Below are positions 18,230 through 26,839 of a stretch of 64,000 nt of DNA, piece by piece; position 1 is the first letter of the stretch; each line of letters opens with the position of its first letter. The position numbers and the translations under genes were made by a program. Below the pieces are notes generated by a model. The model saw only the letters and a program-made list of their open reading frames with translations. It did no database searches and had not been told where the DNA came from. Origin of the DNA: Opitutales bacterium. Its GTDB lineage: Bacteria > Verrucomicrobiota > Verrucomicrobiia > Opitutales > Seribacteraceae. Where the stretch lies: NCBI GenBank assembly GCA_028042835.1, contig JAOFOL010000006.1:1-64000 (forward strand), read 5' to 3'.

Positions 18230-19232
18230 TTTTATAACTCCTTTCTGAAAGTCCAAGAAGAGGGTTTCGGATTAATGGATCATTATCCCAGTCATCCAAA
18301 TTCGCCCGAAGCAGATCATTTAAATCAGTAATCAGATTCCCATCATTAGACTTTGTTTTGTCAAAATCATAGATGTCCGTATCGACACCCACATACTTCA
18401 GGGAGGAAGACCAATTCTTCGCACCTTTCATACCGGCTTCATCCATATGAGGGAAGACACGGACTCTTTTGCCTTTTAAGTTCCTTGCCTGTTCGCGAGA
18501 AAATTCCTGATAAGCTCCAAACATTGCGATTACTCCAAAGAGATCCTTTTGTTTGGATTGGGTGATTAAGTAATTAGCGGCAAGGAAATCGGGACCTCCT
18601 TCCACTAATAAAACGTATTTGTAAGGACCAATCTCGGTAAGTCCCAAAGGATGCTTTAATTTTCCCAATGTCCTTGTTTTAACCTTATTTCCATCCTTCA
18701 GTCTTACGCGACTTCCCGACAGTAACCTATCTTGCCTAAAAGCACCCCCGATATCCGCTAATGTCCATAATGTATCTGCCTTATTTGATGAAAACCTTAA
18801 ATGCCCTCGATCCTGAGCTAGTTTAATGCCCTGAAACCCAATCCCCCTTAATTCAGCCAATTGATAAAGTTCGTCCTCAGATCCTAGTCGTAAGTACTTA
18901 GAAAAGTTTAGGTCCTTTTCTTGAGTCTTTTTGTCTTTAGGGGAATGTGCTACGGCCGTAAAAGGTAACTTTTCTCCACTTGCCAATTTGATTAGCTCCT
19001 TACAAGCTAAGGACTCAGTTATTCCAAGGACAACAGAAATAAAGACAACAACATCTCCATTTTCTCCAGTTCCGAAGTCTTTAAATCTATTTCCGTTTTC
19101 ATAAACGGAAAAGGATGGACTCCTGTCTTCACGATGTGGCGCCTTGCATGACTTACCAGGCTTCCCAGGAAGGTTCAATAGCTCCCAAGCTGAATAAATA
19201 TTTATAACTCTTTTAGCCTCCTTAATCGTCAT
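18201..19232 (-). CDS. DnaG/phage-type primase with degenerate zinc finger
   Basis: About 343 aa. The N-terminus resembles the CHC2 zinc domain: CKAPHREDRSPSF supplies Cys and His, but the usual second Cys pair is replaced in KDFGTGENGDVVVF, as in many mobile-element primases. A TOPRIM-like half follows: KYVLLVEGGPDFLAA near residue 208 with the catalytic Glu, and RVFPHMDEAGMKGA near 270 supplying the acidic DxD-type site in altered form. The start is chosen by GGAGG 8 bp before the ATG at 19232. It overlaps the HTH gene upstream by 11 bp and the ATPase gene downstream by 29 bp; the three form one translationally linked unit. Confidence 0.82.
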   Translation of the reverse strand: MTIKEAKRVINIYSAWELLNLPGKPGKSCKAPHREDRSPSFSVYENGNRFKDFGTGENGDVVVFISVVLGITESLACKELIKLASGEKLPFTAVAHSPKDKKTQEKDLNFSKYLRLGSEDELYQLAELRGIGFQGIKLAQDRGHLRFSSNKADTLWTLADIGGAFRQDRLLSGSRVRLKDGNKVKTRTLGKLKHPLGLTEIGPYKYVLLVEGGPDFLAANYLITQSKQKDLFGVIAMFGAYQEFSREQARNLKGKRVRVFPHMDEAGMKGAKNWSSSLKYVGVDTDIYDFDKTKSNDGNLITDLNDLLRANLDDWDNDPLIRNPLLGLSERSYKNAEISKQYE

Positions 19233-19431
19233 TCCTAGGCCCTCCAAGCAGTTTATCTACCTCCGCCTTATCATAGCGAATAACCCTACTGTTAATGCGA
19301 ATAGGCGTTAAAACCTTATCGCGGCGTTCCCATCTCTTAACCGTCCCTGGATGTACCCCAGCCATCTTTGCTACCTGCTTACGAGACAGCAACTCAGGAC
19401 GACTTGCGTGTAGATAATAATTCTTAATCAT
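19222..19431 (-). CDS. Excisionase-like MerR-type HTH protein
   Basis: A 69-aa DNA-binding protein. The segment LLSRKQVAKMAGVHPGTVKRWERRD at residues 14-38 (quoted here only to show the HTH pattern SRKQVAKMAGVHPGTVKRW) is a winged-helix/MerR-type HTH of the AlpA/Xis family, followed by a wing reading RINSRVIRYDKAEVDKLL. Proteins of this kind bend DNA for excision or switch on island genes. It heads the primase-ATPase unit, with an 11-bp overlap into the primase gene, so it may also regulate replication of the element. Confidence 0.82.
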   Translation of the reverse strand: MIKNYYLHASRPELLSRKQVAKMAGVHPGTVKRWERRDKVLTPIRINSRVIRYDKAEVDKLLGGPRNDD

Positions 19432-19601
19432 GTTTATAATTTTGCCGACTGACTGCCAAAAATCTATCGGAAGAAAAAGGTCTTTTTTTTCCGATTGACA
19501 GGGAACGCTAGTCTAAACCTGTGATTGAGAGATTTTAGCCCTTTAAAAAAATAAAAAGATATTTTTTCTAATTTACCTTAGATAATTTTTGTAAAATATT
19601 G
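19432..19601. other. Short intergenic region upstream of the HTH gene
   Basis: 170 bp, AT-rich, between the hypothetical gene at 19602 and the HTH gene, both leftward. It probably contains the promoter of the HTH-primase-ATPase unit, but no clear -35/-10 pair can be named by eye. Confidence 0.4.
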
Positions 19602-20192
19602 TTAACCAGAAAGATGAAGTGGATAAAACTTTCCGTAATATTTTTCCTTCAATCGCAACCAATCTTTTCTTTTTTTGTCTAATTTTGAACGAATCTTAAA
19701 CACGGAATCATCGATTGGGAGTTCTTTTCCGAAGAGCTCATAGATCGGTCTCACATCGTCAGCAATTCTTTTATCAATATTTTCTTTTCTGGACAGATCA
19801 GATTCCAAAAAGTGGTATGTGAGTTGATCATTCTCATAAGTAACATTCAATAAGACCTGAATTAATTTCCATGTAATTTCTGGGAACCTATTTCTTGTTT
19901 CAATGAAAATTTCAAGGGCAGTTGGTTCATCTTCATAAAAGCGATAGTTATGGGCATTTTCTACATTAAGGTCTTTTTCAGGAATGATGGTAAATAGAAT
20001 AGATACGATGTTTCTATAATTAAAATCTTTGATTTCGAACTCATGCTCAGAAGCTATTTCGTCAAACTCTTCCATTCTTAAAAGCAGGTGATAGTAGTAA
20101 AACTCGAAAATGCCAAAGTCGGGTAAAGTTTTTTTCCTCCCTTTTTTCCTTCTAAAAGATTTTGGAGTTTTATTAGAATCTTTCCCTGGCAT
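19602..20192 (-). CDS. Hypothetical protein (196 aa)
   Basis: Unrecognised soluble protein. The first 25 residues are very basic (KSFRRKKGRKK), the rest is rich in aromatic and acidic residues with predicted helices, and there is no signal peptide or membrane segment. It starts 37 bp from the right copy of the 21-bp inverted repeat, so its promoter region probably contains that site. GAGAGAAG about 13 bp before the ATG is a weak ribosome-binding site. It is the first leftward gene of the replication side and is divergent from the Lon/STAND operon. A regulator or replication accessory role is possible but not shown. Confidence 0.65.
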   Translation of the reverse strand: MPGKDSNKTPKSFRRKKGRKKTLPDFGIFEFYYYHLLLRMEEFDEIASEHEFEIKDFNYRNIVSILFTIIPEKDLNVENAHNYRFYEDEPTALEIFIETRNRFPEITWKLIQVLLNVTYENDQLTYHFLESDLSRKENIDKRIADDVRPIYELFGKELPIDDSVFKIRSKLDKKRKDWLRLKEKYYGKFYPLHLSG

Positions 20193-20229
20193 ACATGACC
20201 AACTTCTCTCAATGTAGTTCTCGTTTCAA

Positions 20230-20250
20230 GAGGTTTTGTCGTTTTGTCAG
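20230..20250 (-). repeat. 21-bp inverted-repeat copy, right of replication module
   Basis: GAGGTTTTGTCGTTTTGTCAG, the reverse complement of 16720-16740 with one mismatch. It lies in the divergent region between the leftward hypothetical gene (37 bp from its start) and the rightward four-gene operon (75 bp from its start), so a protein bound here could control both. Confidence 0.75.
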
Positions 20251-20324
20251 TAAAAAATCAGGGAGGTATAAGTAATTGAATAATACATCTTGAGAACATA
20301 ATAAGTTTTATGTAAATTTCGCGA

Positions 20325-20810
20325 GTGATTGATTTAGACCTAAACGCGTTACTTTTTTCAACTGATGTCAGTATGGGAACTCTGTGGCGTGTTAAAGAAA
20401 GCGTTTGGAAAGACCAATTGCCTTCTTTCTATGTAGCCAAAGAAGACACAAAAATGCATCCTGGGCTTTCGATCATGCGGGCAAAAAGTGCAAGTTCAGA
20501 AATAACAGTGCCTTTGCTCCATGGGACTTCAGGAAAAAAGGGCCCTGTGGTAGTAAAGGGCATTTCAAATGAGCAAAAGTACGACGAAAACCATAAGTGC
20601 TCCTTTGGGCAAATTATTTGTCCTGCTTTTATTCCAAAAAAGAAAATGGAGGAGTTTGATCGGTCTACTACGGTTTTCGACCCAGGATTGGGGCCTAATT
20701 GGGATGCTGAATTTGATGTAATTCCAAACAGACATAAGCCACGTGTCTCCATTGACGAGAAAGAGAAGTTAGATTTGTTTTTGAAAAGGAAGATGGCAGA
20801 GGATGAGTAA
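20325..20810 (+). CDS. MazF/PemK-like barrel protein, first gene of the Lon/STAND operon
   Basis: 161 aa. The segment order GTLWRVKES (18-26), HPGLSIMR (45-52), VPLLHGTSG (62-70), GPVVVKGI (73-80) recalls the strand pattern of the PemK/MazF SH3-like barrel, but the match is weak and the RNase residues cannot be assigned with confidence. The C-terminus is charged and probably flexible. GTG at 20325 is the longest start; an ATG at residue 17 is an alternative. Its end overlaps the next gene by 8 bp. Family proteins are endoribonuclease toxins; here a regulatory or effector role within the operon is equally possible. Confidence 0.6.
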   Translation: MIDLDLNALLFSTDVSMGTLWRVKESVWKDQLPSFYVAKEDTKMHPGLSIMRAKSASSEITVPLLHGTSGKKGPVVVKGISNEQKYDENHKCSFGQIICPAFIPKKKMEEFDRSTTVFDPGLGPNWDAEFDVIPNRHKPRVSIDEKEKLDLFLKRKMAEDE

Positions 20811-21645
20811 GCTGACGAAAGAGTCTGACTGGGCAGAGTGGAAGCAAGAGTGTGCATTTGAACTTTGTAACGAAAAAGCTCAGGAGAGATTTGGCAAGTT
20901 CTGCTCGATGAGACTGTTTAACTCATCAAAAGGTTGTTCACCCAAAACTTTTTTAGAGATTTCAGAGCAATTAGGAATAGGAGGAAATGTTGATCTTAAA
21001 ATTAAGAACCAGAGAGTTTTAGCTTACTTAGATGCTCAATTTATCATTGATAAACTCGATAATAAGCAGAAGGGGAAAAAGAAGAAAATTCTTAAAGAAT
21101 GGATGATTAAAGAGAGTCCAACTCTTTCGCATATCGAGGCTACAGCTACGCATTTTATTTGGGGCTTGAGAAAGAAATTCCTTAAAGACGAAAGAGGAGC
21201 AGAGTTTTCTAATTTCTCCAAAGGAAGAAAAGTAGGAAATGAAGGACTTACTCTAGATGATTTGGCTGAGTCCAACGAACCAAACCCTGCTGATGAAATT
21301 AAATATAAAGAACTGGAAGAGGAACTTTATGCAAAGGCGAATGTGTTTTACCTTGAGCTGTCTAAAGATCGAAAGATTGCGATTTTAGCAAGATCACTAG
21401 GAATTTCCCTTAAGAATTCAATTGTGTTAGCAGCTTCTGAAAAAGGGCATTCCGTTCTTTATGAAAACCTCAAAAATGACCTGGCAGCGTTTGCTGGGAT
21501 TATTCAAAAATGTGAGGATCTTAAAAATGAGCCAACGGCCAGGCTCGAGATAGCGAGTCTACATATTTTAGGCGGAATTTCTCTAGAGTGGGCGAAAAAA
21601 ACGGAAAATGGCTGTATTGAAATCCTTAAGGTAAGTGATGACTAA
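20803..21645 (+). CDS. Sigma-70-like protein of the Lon/STAND operon
   Basis: 280 aa. A helical stretch at residues 108-135 (LSHIEATATHFIWGLRKKFL) resembles sigma region 2. It is followed by an acidic linker with LDDLAESNEPNPADE (151-165), typical between sigma regions, and by a region 4-like HTH at 187-227 (KIAILARSLGISL, then EKGHSVLYENL). The first 100 residues and last 50 are unrecognised. If it does bind RNA polymerase it could switch on the operon or redirect transcription; a divergent DNA-binding adaptor is the alternative. It overlaps the gene before by 8 bp and the gene after by several bases. Confidence 0.6.
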   Translation: MSKLTKESDWAEWKQECAFELCNEKAQERFGKFCSMRLFNSSKGCSPKTFLEISEQLGIGGNVDLKIKNQRVLAYLDAQFIIDKLDNKQKGKKKKILKEWMIKESPTLSHIEATATHFIWGLRKKFLKDERGAEFSNFSKGRKVGNEGLTLDDLAESNEPNPADEIKYKELEEELYAKANVFYLELSKDRKIAILARSLGISLKNSIVLAASEKGHSVLYENLKNDLAAFAGIIQKCEDLKNEPTARLEIASLHILGGISLEWAKKTENGCIEILKVSDD

Positions 21646-22654
21646 AAAAGAGAAAGAAATTTTCTTCAAGAAGTTAGCCTTGTGGCTGGACGATTGGGAG
21701 ATTGATCAACAGTTTCAAACTGAGAAAGAGGATGTTTTGGATGATGGGAAAAAACATGAAATTCCATATGAAGAGCCATTTTACCGAAATGTAAAACCGG
21801 GAGATGTATTACTTCTATCCAATAATTTAACGCCCAAAGAACATGGGTTGAATGGCCCCCTTTTTATAGCAGTATTGAGACTATGGGAAAAAGAAGAGGA
21901 TGAGGAGTATTTTCTTTGGGCACCTTATTCAAGTTTATCTCAACCGGCTACAGACAAGGAGCTTAAATTTGATCATACTGATGATAGGTTAGCCGTGCTT
22001 TCCCTTTGGAATGCTCATACTTCGACTAGAGACCAGCTGTCTGAATCTTGGTTTGCGGGTGAATTGAAAGATCAGGACAGGAAAGATGCATTAGGAGTAT
22101 TTTGGTACTCATTGGGGATGAAAGACCTTACGCAGAAGCTCGAGGATAAGGTTGGACCCAAGTTGTACCATGATAAAGATCCGCGCCACGAATATTTCGC
22201 GAGAGAGCTTAAAAGAACTCTGATCATTCGGGAGTTTTCATTTCAAGGTTTGCATTCTGAAACTGAAAAAGACAGTGATGCTGACGACAAAATTATCTCT
22301 TTTTCGGTATGGCAGGAAGAAGAACGTAAAGAGAGGCCAAAATTAGTGGCTGCCGATAGAAAAAGACAAAATAGATATCTTGAATTTTACAGTGAAGAGC
22401 TCCCGCTAAAGCTAATTTTTCGTTCAATCCCAAGGCATGACCAAATTATTTTTGAACTGCTTACCGATGATGAAAAGCTCAAAGATCAAATTGATGAATT
22501 CCTTATAAAGATAGAAGGGCATGAAAATCAGGAGCTTTCTTTTGAAAACGGTCAGTGCATACAGGATGCCTCTATGGACTTTCTTTCTATTTCACTGCAA
22601 TCACCTGAAGGAAAAATTTTAAAACTTAAAAGGTCAGATCCGGTAGATGAATGA
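21638..22654 (+). CDS. Hypothetical protein, third gene of the Lon/STAND operon
   Basis: 338 aa, not recognised. The N-terminal half has a strand-rich part (VKPGDVLLLSN near 54, GPLFIAVLRLWE near 73, YFLWAPYSSLSQPAT near 92) that could be a small barrel. The C-terminal part (ELSFENGQCIQDAS, then FLSISLQSPEGKIL) reads like a beta-sandwich. There is no signal peptide or membrane segment, and the protein is very acidic. ATG at 21638 is preferred over GTG at 21635. It overlaps the sigma-like gene, and its TGA overlaps the ATG of the STAND gene. Strict coupling suggests a fixed-ratio partner of the big protein. Confidence 0.65.
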   Translation: MTKKEKEIFFKKLALWLDDWEIDQQFQTEKEDVLDDGKKHEIPYEEPFYRNVKPGDVLLLSNNLTPKEHGLNGPLFIAVLRLWEKEEDEEYFLWAPYSSLSQPATDKELKFDHTDDRLAVLSLWNAHTSTRDQLSESWFAGELKDQDRKDALGVFWYSLGMKDLTQKLEDKVGPKLYHDKDPRHEYFARELKRTLIIREFSFQGLHSETEKDSDADDKIISFSVWQEEERKERPKLVAADRKRQNRYLEFYSEELPLKLIFRSIPRHDQIIFELLTDDEKLKDQIDEFLIKIEGHENQELSFENGQCIQDASMDFLSISLQSPEGKILKLKRSDPVDE

Positions 22655-25600
22655 TTTCATTAAGTGAGCAGAAATCTTTTTTAGATAGAGAGACTTTTGC
22701 ACCCGGGATTTTCTCATCTGAAACAATCCTTAAGATAGCTTTACCCAATGGTCGGCTCAGTAAAGAGGGTGCAATTACTGAGCTAATAGGGGAACTTCTT
22801 TTTCGGCAATGGTTGTTTAAAGACCAACTACCTGCAGAGCTCAAGGAGCTTATTGAACATCCGGAACTTTCAGAAGTTCGTCAGGCTCTTGACCAAGATG
22901 ATCTCGATTCTTTGGATAAGTTCAAGAAATCGAAAGACTATCTTGATGACCGAATTGAAGCTTTTGAGCGTGCGGATGGGATTATTGCACTCGTTGACTC
23001 TGATAATGAAGAAGCACTGCCGATTCCCTTTACTCTGATAAGGAATCGTCGGAGGTCTGGAGTTTGGGATAACTCAGAATTTGAGCCTCAGGAGATTGGA
23101 GTTTGGAGTGAATATCAACAGGAGATTGATGAGCTCTTGGGAACGGATATAAATTCGGTGAGATTGGAATTACCTCTTGGTCCTTATGCCGGCATGATTG
23201 AGGGGAGAAGCCTGATGCTTCCTTTGGCACTGGCAATCGCCCGAAGAAAAGACCCCACACTGCCCAAACCGATTGAAGTCTTGGCAAGTGGTGTGGTTTC
23301 AGGAGGGCGTATTGAGCAGGTCGCATATCTTAAGGAGAAGATTCTTTTGGCTAAACGAATGGGTGCCAGGATCGTGGCAGTAATGGATGAACCACCGGAT
23401 CATTCCTTCGTTCCTGAGAAGAGTGAAAAACTTACAACTTTTATGGAAAGATGGCAGACGAGATTTGGGAAGGTATTGCCTCCCATGTTGGAGTCTCATT
23501 TTGATGTATGGAGAGACCATATTTCCAATTTTAAAGGGAGGGAAAAGCTGGTTGGTCAAATTTTAAGTAGACTCAAAGATAAACATAAAGGTGGCCATGT
23601 AGCATTAGTAAGCCCGGAGGCGATGGGTAAGTCGGCATTACTCAGTTATGTGTCAAAGAGATTAAGTGATGATGCGAGAAATTCTGGCAAATATGAAGGA
23701 GCCAGGGCAATTTGCCCATGGTTGCCCGGTTGCCTGCTGCACATGGGTAAGTTTGGATCGGATCCGCACGCAGTAACTGAAAGTCTGTTGACTCAGGCCA
23801 ATGCAATGATCTCTGCTCCTGTCTCCATTCCGGAGATGCCATATAATAAAGATCCACAAAAAAATCAAAGGGAGGACGATTCTTCAGAGTTAACTCTCGA
23901 TTATCGCGAAGTATTTAGGGCTCACAGAGAAGCAATGGGCAGGGCTCTGAGGCAACTCGTCGAAAAAAGAGGTACAGTATACCTACTTATTGACGCATTG
24001 GATGAAATGACTGTGGATAGAGGGTTTCTAAGCGTATTTCCGGATTTATTTCCTGACGGTGTCCGTGTTTTGATTACAGGCAGAAATTGTGTCCAGGTTG
24101 ACAAATTTTTGGATCGGAGGGACGGGTTTAAAAAAATTGAAACGCAAAAACTGGAACGATTAGAAGTACCTGATATCAGCTGCGTGAGTGATGAAAATAA
24201 GAAAGGTAAAAGATTTAACGATCTTTTGTTCAAGAAAACTGGAGGCTGGACTTATGCTATTCATAAAGCAGGTAAAGCAGTAAGAGAAAACGAGGGTGAA
24301 TTTTCTGATGATTTAATTCAAAGTAGGGAAGAAACTCTTGATCGAATGGCAAAATGTTGGACAGGAGAAGTATTGGAAGATGCACTTGAGTTTCTTGTGA
24401 TAGAGGAATTCTTCCATTGCCTCAAAGACACTATCGAAATTAAACGATTCTTCTATTCAGATATTGCTTCTGGCGATTACCAAAATTCTTTTTATCCCAA
24501 TGTTGGCCCAAGATTCAGCGATTTATTTTCCTATCTCAAATCCAGGGGGCACAAGATTAATTTCAGGGGACTGCTCAAAGTACTTTCCCCCATTAGTGAG
24601 CAATTAGTATTTAAAACTTTTTATCCAAAAAAAAGATTTTCACTCAAAAAATTCCTAAATAGTTCGTTTATTGTTAAGGAAAAAACAGAAACCATCTCCT
24701 TTGCTCTTAGAATCTTCCCTGAATATTGTTTGGATAAGTTTTTTGGTATCGATGTAGAAGATAGTTTAGAGAAAATATGTGACTGGATGATCGAAGCCCA
24801 GAACCCTGGCCTTCTATGGAGGTTGGACTTTCTAATACATCGTTCAGAGTATTTCCATCCGACAATGTCGATTTTGCAAATTAACAATACTTGGTGGCAA
24901 ATTGGAGATAATTGTTGGTCTCAAATTATAAGAAAATGGTCTTCTGATTTAATTACAAAAATTGGTGTCGGGCAAGGTGATCACCCACCTTCACTTTGGC
25001 GAGACGCTGCTCTAGAAGTTGCGAGGCGAGGCGAGAATGGTGGTGAACAATTTGATGTGGCATGCGCTTATGCAGGATTCCATGAACATGCTTTTCTTTA
25101 TCGACTTGAATACAAGCCTTCGGAAGCAATAAGTATGCTTGATGGGATTCTGAAATCAGGTTCTAAACTAGCTTCTACAGCCGCCTTTTACATAGCTTGT
25201 ATTGAGCTAAATATAGATCCTACTGACCCTCGGGTCTTTCGAGATGCTCGGTATCTTAGACCCGGGAGAAATCGAGAGGGAAAAGATGCATTCAAAGCCT
25301 TGGCTTACTTGGAAGAATCCATCGAGATTGGGAACAAAGTAGCCGAATTATGTCTCGGAGCGATGTACTTGAATAATGATTTACCCTTTTATAATGCAAC
25401 AAAGGGAATCGAAATTTTAAAAACACTAACTAATTTAAAGGCTCCGAAAAAAGACTCGGAATTAAAAGAAGTTCAATCATGTGCAAATCAAGTTTTAGGA
25501 TGGCATTACATTGATAACGATTATGATTGCGGTCTTTTACTTTTTAAAAAAGCAATCACATGTAGTAACAATCACCAGCTAGGTATAGACTTGGTTGATC

Positions 25601-26748
25601 AATTTTCTGAAAGCTTTTATTTAGAGGGTGACAAGGATCATGAGAAATTTTTTACCGATATCCTTATTTACTCTCTTGATGCAATAAGTTGGAGTGCAAA
25701 AAAATCAGAGGTCTTAGATCGCTTAACCAAAAGACTTGTAGAAGCAGCTTTCGTGATTCCAAAAATGAGAAATCGAAAATATAGTCGTAATTCAACTTGG
25801 GGACTTTTTGGAGGATGGAATCTTCAGGAAGAAGGGGTTTTTAAAGGTGCTAATTCTTGGATATTGGTACAGGACTATGTTGTCAAATTTTGCATTAAAG
25901 GCGAATTGAGACCTAGTGGAGCTTCTGTTAAGGAAAGACTGGCACTTAAAAATGAGGAATTATTAGAAGTAGGTTTGAAAGGAATAAAAAGTAAATTTAG
26001 TTTTGCATCGGGTGAAGATTTAGAAAAAATTTTATCAATAAAATTCTTACCTTTATTAAATGTTTCTGAAACTATTCGCATTAGAGAGGAGGGAAAATCT
26101 CAAAGAGATTTTTCACATGTAGGGGAGTATACAAAATCCGCCTTAAAAACTTGGTATCAAAGAAATCAGATCAAAGGTAATAAAAAAGTTACCAAGCATA
26201 CCCGTAAAGTTCTAGAAGCTTTCGATGGTAAAGAGAAGCGACCCGGCAAAAAAATTATTGATAAAATCCACAAGCTGCAAAGCCTTTACAAAAAACAAAA
26301 GCTTTCAAAGGAGAATCAGGTTAATAGATTGTTTTATGTAAATGGTCCTGTTGCTATTTTAGAACTAATTGATTGGCTAGAATGGGAAGATTCTCAAAGT
26401 GCTCAAAATTGGCAAAAAGCCGAAAAAATCACTGAAAATCTGGCCGCAAAAGGGTTTAAGCTCAAGGATGGGTTGAGAATACCTTGGTTTGATCAGGAAA
26501 ACTGCAAGAATCCTCTTAAAACAGTCTTCGAAGATAAATTAATTGTGCGTGTAATAAAAGTGCCTGACTACAACTGGCTAGCAAGAGAGGCCCATCCTTT
26601 GTATGATTTATCTGTGGGGATGTTAGTCCGGCACGATATTTATGAAGACCCTGATGGACTTAGCCCAAAGCAGCGATTTGATATGGCGAGAAAGGGCGGA
26701 GTTAAAGTTCCCGAGTGGATGAATGATATCATAATCGAAAAAAAATAA
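22651..26748 (+). CDS. Lon-like peptidase domain fused to STAND NTPase and helical repeats
   Basis: 1365 aa. Residues 1-165 are unrecognised. Residues 170-250 resemble the Lon (S16) peptidase fold: Ser187 in EGRSLMLPLALA and Lys228 in AYLKEKILLAKRMGA match the Ser-Lys dyad, 41 residues apart (43 in E. coli Lon). A STAND/NACHT-type NTPase follows: Walker A SPEAMGKS at 321-328, Walker B LLIDALDE at 445-452, LITGR at 474-478. Beyond 550 the protein is helical, with Sel1/TPR-like units around 820-970, fitting a sensor region. No membrane segment is seen. It is the last of four overlapping genes. By analogy with STAND defence proteins, sensing of an invader by the repeats would trigger NTP-driven oligomerisation and proteolysis; this is inference. 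Confidence 0.78.
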   Translation: MISLSEQKSFLDRETFAPGIFSSETILKIALPNGRLSKEGAITELIGELLFRQWLFKDQLPAELKELIEHPELSEVRQALDQDDLDSLDKFKKSKDYLDDRIEAFERADGIIALVDSDNEEALPIPFTLIRNRRRSGVWDNSEFEPQEIGVWSEYQQEIDELLGTDINSVRLELPLGPYAGMIEGRSLMLPLALAIARRKDPTLPKPIEVLASGVVSGGRIEQVAYLKEKILLAKRMGARIVAVMDEPPDHSFVPEKSEKLTTFMERWQTRFGKVLPPMLESHFDVWRDHISNFKGREKLVGQILSRLKDKHKGGHVALVSPEAMGKSALLSYVSKRLSDDARNSGKYEGARAICPWLPGCLLHMGKFGSDPHAVTESLLTQANAMISAPVSIPEMPYNKDPQKNQREDDSSELTLDYREVFRAHREAMGRALRQLVEKRGTVYLLIDALDEMTVDRGFLSVFPDLFPDGVRVLITGRNCVQVDKFLDRRDGFKKIETQKLERLEVPDISCVSDENKKGKRFNDLLFKKTGGWTYAIHKAGKAVRENEGEFSDDLIQSREETLDRMAKCWTGEVLEDALEFLVIEEFFHCLKDTIEIKRFFYSDIASGDYQNSFYPNVGPRFSDLFSYLKSRGHKINFRGLLKVLSPISEQLVFKTFYPKKRFSLKKFLNSSFIVKEKTETISFALRIFPEYCLDKFFGIDVEDSLEKICDWMIEAQNPGLLWRLDFLIHRSEYFHPTMSILQINNTWWQIGDNCWSQIIRKWSSDLITKIGVGQGDHPPSLWRDAALEVARRGENGGEQFDVACAYAGFHEHAFLYRLEYKPSEAISMLDGILKSGSKLASTAAFYIACIELNIDPTDPRVFRDARYLRPGRNREGKDAFKALAYLEESIEIGNKVAELCLGAMYLNNDLPFYNATKGIEILKTLTNLKAPKKDSELKEVQSCANQVLGWHYIDNDYDCGLLLFKKAITCSNNHQLGIDLVDQFSESFYLEGDKDHEKFFTDILIYSLDAISWSAKKSEVLDRLTKRLVEAAFVIPKMRNRKYSRNSTWGLFGGWNLQEEGVFKGANSWILVQDYVVKFCIKGELRPSGASVKERLALKNEELLEVGLKGIKSKFSFASGEDLEKILSIKFLPLLNVSETIRIREEGKSQRDFSHVGEYTKSALKTWYQRNQIKGNKKVTKHTRKVLEAFDGKEKRPGKKIIDKIHKLQSLYKKQKLSKENQVNRLFYVNGPVAILELIDWLEWEDSQSAQNWQKAEKITENLAAKGFKLKDGLRIPWFDQENCKNPLKTVFEDKLIVRVIKVPDYNWLAREAHPLYDLSVGMLVRHDIYEDPDGLSPKQRFDMARKGGVKVPEWMNDIIIEKK

Positions 26749-26783
26749 ACTTTTTTTCATTTTTTTCGGAATTCTCCAAAGGC

Positions 26784-26819
26784 TGATTCCTTAAGGTTAT
26801 ATAACCACCACTGGAATCA
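26784..26819 (+). promoter_or_regulatory. Nested inverted repeats upstream of the SSB-like gene
   Basis: An outer pair TGATTCC (26784-26790) and GGAATCA (26813-26819) encloses a perfect 12-bp palindrome GGTTATATAACC (26795-26806). It lies 20 bp before the SSB-like ATG, just ahead of its AAAAAGGAG ribosome-binding site. It could be an operator or a hairpin terminating the Lon/STAND operon; no T-run follows, so an operator is more likely. Confidence 0.45.
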
Positions 26820-26839
26820 CCTAAAAAGGAGAATAAAAA

